Assembly (NCBI RefSeq): GCF_003412455.1
Contig: NZ_QTJU01000003.1
Coordinates: forward strand, 460,118-524,117
Length of the DNA stretch: 64,000 bases
Direction: 5' to 3'
Origin: Deminuibacter soli
GTDB lineage: Bacteria > Bacteroidota > Bacteroidia > Chitinophagales > Chitinophagaceae
How positions within the stretch are numbered: the stretch's first letter is position 1; the number at the start of each line of letters is the position of its first letter. Shown one piece after another: positions 1 to 9,082 of this stretch. Below the pieces are notes generated by a model. It worked only from the letters and a program-made list of their open reading frames with translations, had not been told where the DNA came from and ran no database searches. The position numbers and the translations under genes were made by a program.

Positions 1-2462
1 CCCAGGTCATTAAAAGCAGTAATGCCAACAGTTCCCGGTAACAGGTAGCTGGTAAAATGAAACAGCCGTTCGCGTAACTCTATATTGTGGTACAGCATGG
101 TTTTACCTGTAAACCGCGCTGTATGATAGCCGCGCAACAGGAACTGCCCGCCCACATACAGTTGCTGAAAGTAATACGGATCGCCCACTGTTGTGCCTAC
201 ACCCAGGCGGTTGGCAATAACCAGGCTATTGCCGGTAAACGGCTTCACATAATTGCTTACGATGGAAGTGATTTGCCCGTATGTACGGTTGCCGCCGTTT
301 ATTTCCCGGTTGCCGGTGATATTGGTGCGCCACAGCCATCCTTTTGAGGGTCGTACGGTATCATTGCGATTGTCGTAAGTAAGCCCAGCCACCAGGGATG
401 CAAATTGTTTATTGCTGAACACCCTTTCCTCCGGGTGTTCGGCATCAAACACAGCCAGGTAATGATCGCTGTTTTTAGATGCGTTGCTGTTGTACCATTG
501 CCCGCCGATACCTGCATTTACGACAAAATTATTACCCAGTGGATGAAACAGCCTGGCTGATGCCTGCAGGTAATTGTAGCGGTTGCGGTAATACTCTATC
601 CGTTGATCACCCTTGTTTACAAAGACGGCTTCATTGCCTATGCCAAAGAAATTACCCACACCATTCGGGCCTTTCAGGGCTGCATCTATACCAAGATCAT
701 TGTTGCCCACAAACTTCCTGAAAACGCCGTTGTACACAATGCTGAATGCCCTGCGTGAAATAGAATAATTGGCAATAAGCGATTGCCGCATGGAGAATGG
801 TTCCTGCCTGAAACCATGTTTCTCCCATATCAACCCAAACCGTGGAATAATGCCTTCATCAAAATTATAGTTCACCGATACCAGCGGCATCAGGCGATTA
901 AACTTGAAGGCAGTTGGGTCAAATGAATTGACGATAGTATCATTGGCCAGCCTGAAACGCGCTTTCGATTTCGCGGGCAGTACATTGTGTTCATCATACC
1001 GGTCGTAGATATATAAACCGGGTTTGTGCGGCAGTTGCGTGTTTACAGCAAAGCTGTCTGCCCCTGCGCCGCCAATCATACGCACTTTCACACTGGAAGG
1101 CGTGCTGCCTGTTACGCTGAAAATATCATCTCCGTCAAAACCATATAAACGCACCTCATTGGTTTCACCAGGTTTAAAGCTGCGCTGGTACAGCACCTGC
1201 GCGGTTTCACCGCTTTTCGCAATTTTGGTGATGGTAATATTGACATGCCCGCTGTCGCCATAATTAATTGCAAACAATTCTCTTTTGTCTGATGCAGGCA
1301 CGTCCACATCCCTGGCCAGGAAACGGTAATATTCCATAGCTTCTGCAGCCAGTGCTTTTCTGCGGGATACCATGTTTTGAAAAATACGCTCACCGGTTAA
1401 CGCATACACCGTATCGGGCATGCGATGTAAGGCACTGCGTATAAGTGTATCACTTAATTTCTGCTGTATATCTGCAATAGCATTGCGCCAGTCCTGTTCA
1501 CTTAAACGGTTCAGGAAATAACGGTCAAAATACCGGGCATTAAAGTTAAAGGCATTGATATCGCGTATATGATCACCAAAGCCCTGGAACTTTGATTTCA
1601 GCCATTGGTGCGATACAATCCAGGGAAAAACACCACCGGTATTGTAATATACCTGGTCACGGTCGCGCGGCACAGGTGAATACAGGGTTTGCTTTTTTGT
1701 TTTCTCTTTCTGCCAGCGCCACTGGTCTTCATGCCTGTCCCAGTCACCAATCAGCATATCGAGTAAACGTGCACGCAGCACCAGCTGCTGGTCTACAATC
1801 ACATCATTGTCTTCCTGCAGTTTTTTTTGCGCTTTGGGTGTATTGTCAGTGTCAACGGCATCCAGCGGCTCACGTTCTTCAAACAAAAAAACGCTGTTGG
1901 CAAAGTCTGCCCGGTATTGTCCCAATGCAGTATCATCCGGTATATACACAATCTCGGGATTGGTATGCGTCACACCCAATGCAGCTGCCATTGGCGGCAC
2001 CGTAAGGGCTGCAAACGGATGTGCGGCACTCACCTGGTCCTGCAGGATATCTTTTGCAATCGTTGCCCGCAAATCGGGTGGCAAACCGCGTTCAGGGTAT
2101 TTCTGGATGGTACGTATCACCCATTCCTTACCCGAAGCATCGCGCAGGCGAAGGGATTTGGTTTGCAAGCCACCGCCTTTCTGCACAATGGTTAACCCGC
2201 CTTTTTCTTTGGCAAGATGAAACACCCGTATGCGCAACGGTAACGCCCACAAAGGCCGGTAGTTCTCTCCAAACAGGAAACGGTGAAACCCGCTTACATC
2301 ATTGTATTCAGGAGCAATGGCCACTGTAACACTGTCGGCACCGCTTGTCTGCGCCTGAACCTTCAGCAAGCCCATGCAAGCAGTCAACACCAGTAAATAA
2401 CGGAATAATACTATCAGGCAGCAGTTTTTAATCACAGAAGATTTAATTGAAAAGTACAGCAT
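1..2462 (-). CDS. Outer-membrane protein: kinase-like N-terminal region fused to Omp85/D15 barrel (C-terminus beyond window)
   Basis: About 820 codons lie in the window and the 3' end is cut off by the window edge. The ATG at 2462 gives a hydrophobic leader ending in QAQT (residues ~10-39), so the protein is exported; an in-frame GTG at 2435 is an alternative start. Residues ~95-280 look like an atypical kinase: a GGGLQTKSL strand, WVIRTIQK (possible ATP-binding Lys), a catalytic-loop-like IGDWDRHEDQW (238-248) and PRDRDQ (265-270) as a possible metal-binding Asp. From ~residue 500 onward, alternating beta strands rich in aromatic residues and a ...QLYVGGQFLLRGY... block match the surface-antigen D15/BamA family. 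I recall longer Bacteroidota relatives that carry a calcineurin-like phosphoesterase ahead of the same region; this copy lacks it. The barrel assignment is fairly firm, the kinase reading is inference. Confidence 0.75.
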   Translation of the reverse strand, partial: MLYFSIKSSVIKNCCLIVLFRYLLVLTACMGLLKVQAQTSGADSVTVAIAPEYNDVSGFHRFLFGENYRPLWALPLRIRVFHLAKEKGGLTIVQKGGGLQTKSLRLRDASGKEWVIRTIQKYPERGLPPDLRATIAKDILQDQVSAAHPFAALTVPPMAAALGVTHTNPEIVYIPDDTALGQYRADFANSVFLFEEREPLDAVDTDNTPKAQKKLQEDNDVIVDQQLVLRARLLDMLIGDWDRHEDQWRWQKEKTKKQTLYSPVPRDRDQVYYNTGGVFPWIVSHQWLKSKFQGFGDHIRDINAFNFNARYFDRYFLNRLSEQDWRNAIADIQQKLSDTLIRSALHRMPDTVYALTGERIFQNMVSRRKALAAEAMEYYRFLARDVDVPASDKRELFAINYGDSGHVNITITKIAKSGETAQVLYQRSFKPGETNEVRLYGFDGDDIFSVTGSTPSSVKVRMIGGAGADSFAVNTQLPHKPGLYIYDRYDEHNVLPAKSKARFRLANDTIVNSFDPTAFKFNRLMPLVSVNYNFDEGIIPRFGLIWEKHGFRQEPFSMRQSLIANYSISRRAFSIVYNGVFRKFVGNNDLGIDAALKGPNGVGNFFGIGNEAVFVNKGDQRIEYYRNRYNYLQASARLFHPLGNNFVVNAGIGGQWYNSNASKNSDHYLAVFDAEHPEERVFSNKQFASLVAGLTYDNRNDTVRPSKGWLWRTNITGNREINGGNRTYGQITSIVSNYVKPFTGNSLVIANRLGVGTTVGDPYYFQQLYVGGQFLLRGYHTARFTGKTMLYHNIELRERLFHFTSYLLPGTVGITAFNDL

Positions 2463-2481
2463 CACATACCAAAATAACAAA

Positions 2482-2506
2482 ATTGCCGCAGCAATGCTAC
2501 GGCAAT
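2482..2506 (-). terminator. Rho-independent terminator after the GH29 gene
   Basis: An 11-bp stem (one G-T wobble) with an ATT loop is followed on the minus strand by a T-rich run (TTTGTTATTTT). It separates the GH35-GH29 operon from the downstream outer-membrane gene on the same strand. Confidence 0.8.
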
Positions 2507-2540
2507 CTATAAATGTTACATTAAACAGCCGGATTGGAGC

Positions 2541-2581
2541 AATTGTTCAACCATAAAACCATCAAACAATCAAACCATGAA
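2541..2581. repeat. Degenerate AAAC-rich intergenic array
   Basis: A run of AAACCAT/AAACAAT words just past the 3' end of the GH29 gene. It resembles the heptamer arrays near 40.7, 50.9, 53.4 and 59.6 kb but is more degenerate. Confidence 0.45.
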
Positions 2582-2589
2582 GCCCTCTT

Positions 2590-4062
2590 CTACAGGTTCT
2601 TCATTACGATGCGTTCCGGTATTTCGTAAGCAGCCAGTTCACTGATCAGCGGTAGGGTCTTGCTGCCTGTTACGCGGATGGTGATTTGCTGCGTGGTTTC
2701 TGTGGGGAAGGTCACAATGCGTTTATAACCGATGGTGCTGTTGTTAAAGGTATATGATGCACCTGCTGCGCGTTGTATTTCTACAGTGAATGCTTTTACG
2801 CGCTGCCCCATTTGTATGGGTTCCTGCAATTGCAGGCAGTTCACCTGCACTGGTGTGGCAAAATGTATGGTAAGGGTGTATACCGAATCCTGCTGCTGCA
2901 AAGGCGCATAGGTTTTATAATTCTTATCGGTGAGCACATGCGTAACATTACCGGCACCGGTTGTAATGGCAACTCCTTTCTGCTGCAGCAGCGAATGGCC
3001 GAAGCAAGTGTCACGCAGCAGTTTAAAACCAACGAGCGAAGCAGAATCATATTTGGCAAACAGGCCTTCCTGGTTGGGCGGCACATTCAGCAGCATGGCG
3101 GCATTGCGGCCCTGCGATTTCAGGTACAGCAACAGCAGCTGGTCGGGCGTTTTTACCAGGCTATCTTCCTGGTTGTGGTAAAACCATCCCGGGCGTATGC
3201 TTACATCACACTCCGCAGGTATCCAGTTTTTACCAGCAGGATTGCCGTTGTTGAGTACTTCATTTTTGGGAGCGCCGATGCCGCGTGTATAACCTGCTGT
3301 ATCGAGCAACGACCAGTTGGGATTACCCGCCACACCGTTTTCATTACCTACCCAGCGCATGTCAGGACCAATATCACTAAACACCGCGGTGTTGGGTGCA
3401 ATGGTGCGTATGGTTCTTTCAAACAAAGGAAAATCATATACCTGTTTTTTACCGGAAGGCCCTTCGCCATTGGCGCCATCCCACCAGAATTCAAACAGCG
3501 GGCCATACCTGGCCACTACTTCCTTCATCATGTTCACATATACCTTGTTGTACACCGGTGTGCCATAGGCAGGATGATTCCTGTCCCACGGAGACAGGTA
3601 CACGCCTATTTTCAGGCCATAGCGTTTGCAGGCTTCGGCCAGTTCTTTCAGCACATCTCCCTTGCCGCCGCGCCATTTGCTTTGCGCTACAGTATGCGTG
3701 CTGAAGTTGCTGGGCCAAAGGCAAAAACCATCATGGTGTTTGGCTGTTAAAATAATACCCTTTGCACCTGCGGCTTTGGCTATGCGGCACCACTGGTTGC
3801 AATCGAGATGTGTGGGGTTGAACACTTCTTCATGTTCTGTGCCTTTACCCCATTCAAGATTGGTAAACGTGTTGGGACCAAAATGCACAAACAGGTAAAA
3901 CTCCTGCTCCTGCCAGGTAAGTTGCCTGGGCGTAGGCAGCGGGCCGTAGGGTTTAACGGCAGCAGTTTTCTTTGAGATGCTGCCGGTAGCTGCCGTTTGG
4001 GCAAACCCTGCTGCGGCAGCCAGTGAGAGAACAAAAGACAAGGCAAAACGTTTCATGCGCAT
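2590..4062 (-). CDS. Secreted alpha-L-fucosidase, GH29
   Basis: 490 aa, a retaining exo-fucosidase that removes L-fucose from glycans in the periplasm or outside the cell. A signal peptide (MRMKRFALSFVLSLAAAAGFAQ) is followed by the GH29 barrel: HFGPNTFTNLEW near residue 60, LTAKHHDGFCLWPS near 106, YLSPWDRN near 155, and FWWDGANG with the expected nucleophile Asp195. The C-terminal ~150 residues look like a discoidin-type beta-sandwich. The short HFGPNTF form suggests the alpha-1,3/4-acting subgroup, an inference. It sits 16 bp downstream of the GH35 gene on the same strand, so the two are almost certainly co-transcribed. Starting at the second Met (4056) would be equally compatible. Confidence 0.93.
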   Translation of the reverse strand: MRMKRFALSFVLSLAAAAGFAQTAATGSISKKTAAVKPYGPLPTPRQLTWQEQEFYLFVHFGPNTFTNLEWGKGTEHEEVFNPTHLDCNQWCRIAKAAGAKGIILTAKHHDGFCLWPSNFSTHTVAQSKWRGGKGDVLKELAEACKRYGLKIGVYLSPWDRNHPAYGTPVYNKVYVNMMKEVVARYGPLFEFWWDGANGEGPSGKKQVYDFPLFERTIRTIAPNTAVFSDIGPDMRWVGNENGVAGNPNWSLLDTAGYTRGIGAPKNEVLNNGNPAGKNWIPAECDVSIRPGWFYHNQEDSLVKTPDQLLLLYLKSQGRNAAMLLNVPPNQEGLFAKYDSASLVGFKLLRDTCFGHSLLQQKGVAITTGAGNVTHVLTDKNYKTYAPLQQQDSVYTLTIHFATPVQVNCLQLQEPIQMGQRVKAFTVEIQRAAGASYTFNNSTIGYKRIVTFPTETTQQITIRVTGSKTLPLISELAAYEIPERIVMKNL

Positions 4063-4078
4063 TCAGTTTTTGGATGTG

Positions 4079-5893
4079 CTACAGGTGCGCTACGCCCTGT
4101 ACCGGTTGGGGTGCTGTTTGTAGCAGATCGAATATAACAATATTGTTGTTACCCTTCTGCAACCAGGCGGCAGGACAATACAAATGTTGCTGCGGCCCCC
4201 TGTTCCAGAAACGGCCGAGGTTGTGGCCGTTTACCCACACAAGTCCTTTGCGGTATTTACTGAGGTCGATGTAGGTATCGCCGGTTTTGTCCAGTGTAAA
4301 ACTGCCTTTGAAAAAGGTACCATTGCGGCTGGCTGTGTCTGTTGCTGCAGGCAATTGTTGTATCCAGTCTTCCTGCATGGGCAGGCCGTATTGCTCCCAG
4401 TTCATCAGCGTCATGCCGTTTAGCGTAACGCGATCGGTAATGCCCTTCCTGTCAACCATATACTGTGCAAAGTTGATATGACCCATGGCTTCCACCAATA
4501 TATCCAGCACCGGTTCAGGGTTATTTGTTTTGGGCAGTTTTATGGTCCATTTGCCGCCATCACGGTATATGGTATCTACCAGTTTGCCATCTACCAGCAC
4601 CAGCGCAAAATCATGCGGCTCGGTGATCGTGAGATTGCCGCTTTTGTGACCGATGAGTTTGGTGCGGTATAAAACCAGTCCGGTAGATTGTTTCATTGCC
4701 TCCATGGTAATGGGCTGCGGCGTGTGCATGGGTGCAGGCAACACATTCCATATATTGTTAAACGGCTGCATGTTCACTGCCGTAAAACCGACTGTGGGTA
4801 TTGGTGCAGGCACTTCGGGAATGGTGTAGGGCACATACTGACTAATGAGCCTGCGCAGCGCATAGTATTTAGGTGTAGCCTGTCCCTGTTCGTTAATGGG
4901 CGCATCATAATCGTAACTGGTTACATCCGGCTGAAACTGTGTGGCATTACCTGCATTGGCGCCTGCCCAGAAACCGAAATTGGTACCGCCATGCACCACG
5001 TACAAGTTGAATGATTTTTTATGGCTCAGCAGGTATTGCAGTTCTTTCAAGGTTTCCGTGGTATCAGCCTTTGCCCATTTCTCGCCCCAGTGTGTAAGCC
5101 AGCCGGGGTAAGTTTCGCTGCTGAACGAGGGTACATGCGGGTTGCGTTTACGCGCTGCGGCAAAATCATCGTCACCGCTGCCACTGTCGAGCCCAATGGC
5201 TGCGCCGTCAATATTTCCTGCTTCAAGCATATAATCCGTAGCACCGTCTGCCGTATAAAACGGTACATCAATGCCGTTGCTCACCCATAGTTTGTGCAGG
5301 GTTTCCAGGTAGGTTTTGTCGTTCCCGTAACTGCCATACTCGTTTTCTACCTGAACCATTAAAATAGGTCCGCCATTGGTGCAAAGCAGGGGTTTTACTT
5401 CCTGGCTCAGCCGGGTTACGTAACGGGTTACTGCCTTCATGTAAGTGGTATCCATGCAGCGCAGCTTAATACCGGGTGTTTGCAGCAGCCAGGCAGGCAG
5501 CCCGCCAAAATCCCATTCGGCACATACATACGGACCCGGTCGCAGCAGCACCCACATTCCTTCCTGCTGGCACAGTTGAATAAAAGCAGCGATATCGCGG
5601 TTATCGGTTTTAAAATCAAACACGCCGGGTTGTGTTTCCGAGTAGTTCCAGAACACATAAGCGGCAATGGTATTGCATCCCATCGCCTTGGCCATCCGGA
5701 TACGGTGTTTCCAGTAAGCCCTGGGAATACGTGCCGGGTGCATTTCACCACTGATGAGCTGGATGGGCTTGCCATCGAGGGTAAAACTGGCATCGGCAAG
5801 GGCAAAGTGGTGGCGCTGCTGCGCAAACAAATGGTTAACTGTTAACAGTACTGCAAGCGTGAGCAGTATGGGGAAACAACTCGTACGTTTCAT
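4079..5893 (-). CDS. Secreted beta-galactosidase, GH35
   Basis: 604 aa with signal peptide (cleavage near LFAQQ). GH35 enzymes release terminal beta-galactose with retention of configuration. The signature GPYVCAEWDFGGLPAWLL lies at residues 120-137; the acid/base Glu185 is in VENEYGSYG and the nucleophile Glu260 in SSETYPGW. The C-terminal part (GLVWVNGHNLGRFWNRGPQQHLYCP) is the usual jelly-roll end of the family, so the protein is full length. It is first in a two-gene operon with the GH29 fucosidase, suggesting joint trimming of fucosylated, galactosylated side chains such as plant xyloglucan, pectin or host-type glycans. No SusC/SusD pair or regulator lies next to it. Confidence 0.95.
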   Translation of the reverse strand: MKRTSCFPILLTLAVLLTVNHLFAQQRHHFALADASFTLDGKPIQLISGEMHPARIPRAYWKHRIRMAKAMGCNTIAAYVFWNYSETQPGVFDFKTDNRDIAAFIQLCQQEGMWVLLRPGPYVCAEWDFGGLPAWLLQTPGIKLRCMDTTYMKAVTRYVTRLSQEVKPLLCTNGGPILMVQVENEYGSYGNDKTYLETLHKLWVSNGIDVPFYTADGATDYMLEAGNIDGAAIGLDSGSGDDDFAAARKRNPHVPSFSSETYPGWLTHWGEKWAKADTTETLKELQYLLSHKKSFNLYVVHGGTNFGFWAGANAGNATQFQPDVTSYDYDAPINEQGQATPKYYALRRLISQYVPYTIPEVPAPIPTVGFTAVNMQPFNNIWNVLPAPMHTPQPITMEAMKQSTGLVLYRTKLIGHKSGNLTITEPHDFALVLVDGKLVDTIYRDGGKWTIKLPKTNNPEPVLDILVEAMGHINFAQYMVDRKGITDRVTLNGMTLMNWEQYGLPMQEDWIQQLPAATDTASRNGTFFKGSFTLDKTGDTYIDLSKYRKGLVWVNGHNLGRFWNRGPQQHLYCPAAWLQKGNNNIVIFDLLQTAPQPVQGVAHL

Positions 5894-6094
5894 TACACAA
5901 ATTAATTATACATGGAGGGTACAGCCACGGCAAGCGGCTGATATTTAACAAAATATACAACGTGGTAAATATAGCTACAAAACCTGCGGCAACGCACGCC
6001 TGCAAAGGTTTTACGCACACGATTGCGCAATACGGGCTGTGCCGGGATGGTTTTGGCACACGGCTGTGGTATAACTTTTGTTTATTCCCATTTC

Positions 6095-6244
6095 ATGAAA
6101 CAGACATCGCAAAAACGGACCCTTTTATTCACCATTGCCGTTGCCGGAATAGCCATCGGCCTCACCGCAGCAGTGCTGAAAAAGAAGAAAAAGAAAAGCC
6201 TGTTCACACTCGACGAGCATGAGCACGCCATGGGAGGATACTAA
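6095..6244 (+). CDS. Small single-pass membrane protein, 49 aa
   Basis: Short ORF starting MKQTSQKRTLLFTIAVAG; one hydrophobic helix (about residues 9-26), then KKKKKK and an acidic/His-rich tail ending DEHEHAMGGY. A longer reading from 6023 is possible, but the Met at 6095 starts exactly ahead of the membrane segment. The poly-lysine stop-transfer signal fits a C-terminus in the cytoplasm. It is 86 bp upstream of the ABC exporter start. I do not recognise a family. Confidence 0.5.
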   Translation: MKQTSQKRTLLFTIAVAGIAIGLTAAVLKKKKKKSLFTLDEHEHAMGGY

Positions 6245-6330
6245 CACCGCACAGCTGCGCTGTGCGGGTGCCCCCACTCACCAAACGCCCCAAGCCAACC
6301 GCCCGGCCCTTTTCCCCGTATGTATTAACC

Positions 6331-8022
6331 ATGGAGGATCAACGAAAAGGCTTCAGTTACCGTCATATCCTGGGATACATCCAACTCATTCTCAATACGC
6401 GGGAGCGCAGGCGCTTCAGGCTGCTCACCGCATTGCATATACTGGTAAGCATACTGGATATTGCCGCCATAGCCTTCCTGTTTGTAGTTATTCATTTTTA
6501 TGCACCCCAAACCGGCGTTACATCCCGCACCTTATTGGCCCCCTTACCCTTTGAAGCGGGTTCTTTAATGCCGGCGTTGCTGTTACTGGCATTTTATGCG
6601 GCCAAAAGTGCAGGTGGTTATTACGTATACAAACTGCAGTACGAATTTGTGAATACTGTAGCCTGCCGCTTATCGCAAACAGGGCTCATGCAGCATATGG
6701 CAGGCAGTTATGAAAGCCATGTAAACAACGATGCAGCCGCATCTGTTAGAAAAATACTGTACCAGCCCATTGAATTTGCACAATACGTACTGGCAGGTGT
6801 GCAACTCGTGATAATGGAAACCGCACTGGTAACCATCGCTGTTATTGCCCTGCTGCTCTACAACGCAAAGCTGCTGCTCATTGTAGCGCTTACCCTGTTA
6901 CCGGCCATTGCCCTTATTTCGCTCATTACCCGCAAACGGCTTACCGGCATCCGTAGAAATATCAAACAGGTAAACCAGGAATCATTGCAATACCTCAATG
7001 AAGCTGTTGCCGGTTATGTAGAAAGCAACCTGCATGGCAGGAATGATTTCTTCATTGCACGTTACACCCACGCGCAGAACAAGCTGGGCAGTTACCTCGC
7101 CAGCCTGCAGATAACACAGGGCATCCCCTCCCGCTTTTTTGAGGCATTTGCCATACTGGGTTTGTTTATACTCATTGCAGCCATCCGTGTTACCACCGGC
7201 TCGCATACGACAGATATCATTGCCCTGGGTGCATTTGTGGCTGCGGCATACAAAATTATACCCGGCATTTCGCGCATCATCAACCTGGGCGCACAAATAA
7301 AAACCTATAGTTATACCCTGACTGAACTGCTGCCACCTGCTGCTGCCCGCCGCCCATCTATGTACCATCCGGAACCGGAAGCCTTAAACAGTCTCGCGTT
7401 CGATAAGCTCAGCTTTTCATATAACAACCGGGCAATATTTAACGACCTGAGTTTTCAAATCAGCAGCGGCACGTTTACCGGCATCAGCGGCGATTCCGGC
7501 ATCGGCAAAACTACCCTGCTGCACCTGCTGCTGGGCTTTCTGCAGCCTGCAGGCGGTGAAATACTGTTTAACAACAAAACAACACCGCACCTGCAGCAAT
7601 ACTGGAATAATATTGCCTATGTAAAACAACAACCTTTCCTGTTGCACGATACCATATTAAACAATATTACCCTGTACGATGCCGATTGCGACCAGGCCCG
7701 GCTTAACCAGGTACTCGATGTTACCGGTCTGCACCATGTTGTCAGCAGCTTCCCCGATAAACTGCACACTATGCTGGCAGAAGCAGGCCGCAATATCAGT
7801 GGCGGTCAGCGGCAAAGAATTGCCATTGCAAGGGCGCTGTATAAAAATGCAGACCTGATTTTGCTGGACGAGCCGTTCAATGAACTGGACCAGGCTTCCG
7901 AAACCCGCCTGCTGCAACACTTTCAGCTACTGGCGGCACAGGGAAAAATGGTACTGCTCATTACGCATAACAAACAAAGTCTCCAGTTCTGCCACTCCAT
8001 TATTCAACTGAATGAACAGTAA
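6331..8022 (+). CDS. ABC exporter, fused permease and ATPase
   Basis: 563 aa from the ATG at 6331 (MEDQRKGFSYRHIL); an upstream Met at 6262 would add a basic, Pro-rich stretch with no family character. The N-terminal ~310 residues hold the six-helix exporter domain. The C-terminal ATPase has Walker A GDSGIGKTT (~386), signature SGGQRQRIAIARAL (~487) and Walker B ADLILLDEPF (~509). It is an inner-membrane half-transporter expected to dimerise. The GT4 gene overlaps its end by 11 bp, so the pair is translationally coupled, pointing to export or flipping of a glycolipid or glycan intermediate. The substrate is not readable from sequence. Confidence 0.88.
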   Translation: MEDQRKGFSYRHILGYIQLILNTRERRRFRLLTALHILVSILDIAAIAFLFVVIHFYAPQTGVTSRTLLAPLPFEAGSLMPALLLLAFYAAKSAGGYYVYKLQYEFVNTVACRLSQTGLMQHMAGSYESHVNNDAAASVRKILYQPIEFAQYVLAGVQLVIMETALVTIAVIALLLYNAKLLLIVALTLLPAIALISLITRKRLTGIRRNIKQVNQESLQYLNEAVAGYVESNLHGRNDFFIARYTHAQNKLGSYLASLQITQGIPSRFFEAFAILGLFILIAAIRVTTGSHTTDIIALGAFVAAAYKIIPGISRIINLGAQIKTYSYTLTELLPPAAARRPSMYHPEPEALNSLAFDKLSFSYNNRAIFNDLSFQISSGTFTGISGDSGIGKTTLLHLLLGFLQPAGGEILFNNKTTPHLQQYWNNIAYVKQQPFLLHDTILNNITLYDADCDQARLNQVLDVTGLHHVVSSFPDKLHTMLAEAGRNISGGQRQRIAIARALYKNADLILLDEPFNELDQASETRLLQHFQLLAAQGKMVLLITHNKQSLQFCHSIIQLNEQ

Positions 8023-9082
8023 ACAACACACACTGGTAATACTGGCACCTGCCTTCCCGGCAGATGAAACAGACAGTGCCTGGGTGCCGTCGAAGCAGCT
8101 GTTTGTACAGGTATTGAAAAAACAGTTTCCCTCCCTGCACATCGAAGTGCTCACCTTTAACTATCCTTATCATACGCATACGTATTACTGGCAAGGTGCA
8201 ACTGTGACGAGTTTTAACGGCATGCATGCGCGCAAGCTGCAACGCGCCGGTGTATGGATGCGCGTTTGGCAAAAGCTACGGGCTTTGCGCAAACGCAGCA
8301 ACATCATTGGCCTGTTTAGTTTCTGGTGTGGCGAGTGTGCGCTGGTAGGCAGCTATTTTGGCAAACTGCACCATATACCGCACTACTGCTGGGTTTCGGG
8401 GCAGGATGCCAAACGGGAGAACAGGCTGGTAAAGCTGATACGCCCCGGCGAAGCAGAGCTGGTAACGATTTCCCGCTTTTTAACAGACCGGTTTTATGCC
8501 AGTCATGCCATACGCCCGCAACACCTCATACCCATTGGTATCGACGCCACGCAGTTTGCGCCATCCAACGGTATACGTGATATTGATATACTCGGCGCTG
8601 GTTCACTGATTCCTTTAAAACAATACGCGGTATTTATCTCCGCGGTAAAACAACTGCAACAGCAGTTTCCCGGCATCAAAGCCGTGCTTTGCGGCGGCGG
8701 AGCAGAACAGGAACGGCTGCAGGCGCAAATTGATGCGCTGCAACTGCAAAACAATATCACCATTACCGGCATGTTACATCACCACGAAGTATTGCAGTAC
8801 ATGCAGCGCAGCAAGGTATTCCTGCACCCCTCTGCCTACGAGGGTTTTGGCGCAGTTTGCCTGGAAGCCATGTATGCCGGTTGCCAGGTGATCAGCTTTA
8901 CCGATCCCATGTACCTGCAACTCAGCAACTGGCATATTGTGCAGAACGAAAGCATGATGGTGGAAAAAGCGGCCGCATTGTTGCACGATACCCATACGGT
9001 GTATCAGCCCTTTTTGCTGTACTCAATGAGCGATAGTGTGAAAGCCGTTATGCGATTATTTCAGTATGCTGAACCAGCCTGA
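8012..9082 (+). CDS. Glycosyltransferase family 4
   Basis: 356 aa, a GT-B fold transferase. The N-terminal half is the acceptor domain. The C-terminal half has the donor-binding features of GT4: GAGSLIPLKQY near residue 191, LCGGGAEQERL, and the EX7E motif YEGFGAVCLEA with Glu276 and Glu284. It overlaps the ABC exporter gene by 11 bp and its 3' end overlaps the convergent GT9 gene by 35 bp. It probably adds a hexose-type sugar to an envelope glycan; donor and acceptor are unknown. Confidence 0.88.
   Translation: MNSKQHTLVILAPAFPADETDSAWVPSKQLFVQVLKKQFPSLHIEVLTFNYPYHTHTYYWQGATVTSFNGMHARKLQRAGVWMRVWQKLRALRKRSNIIGLFSFWCGECALVGSYFGKLHHIPHYCWVSGQDAKRENRLVKLIRPGEAELVTISRFLTDRFYASHAIRPQHLIPIGIDATQFAPSNGIRDIDILGAGSLIPLKQYAVFISAVKQLQQQFPGIKAVLCGGGAEQERLQAQIDALQLQNNITITGMLHHHEVLQYMQRSKVFLHPSAYEGFGAVCLEAMYAGCQVISFTDPMYLQLSNWHIVQNESMMVEKAAALLHDTHTVYQPFLLYSMSDSVKAVMRLFQYAEPA

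Noticed and set aside
2773..3750. Long open frame on the plus strand inside the GH29 gene
   Set aside because: Antisense to a clear fucosidase with intact catalytic residues. The translation has no domain and looks like a codon-bias shadow.
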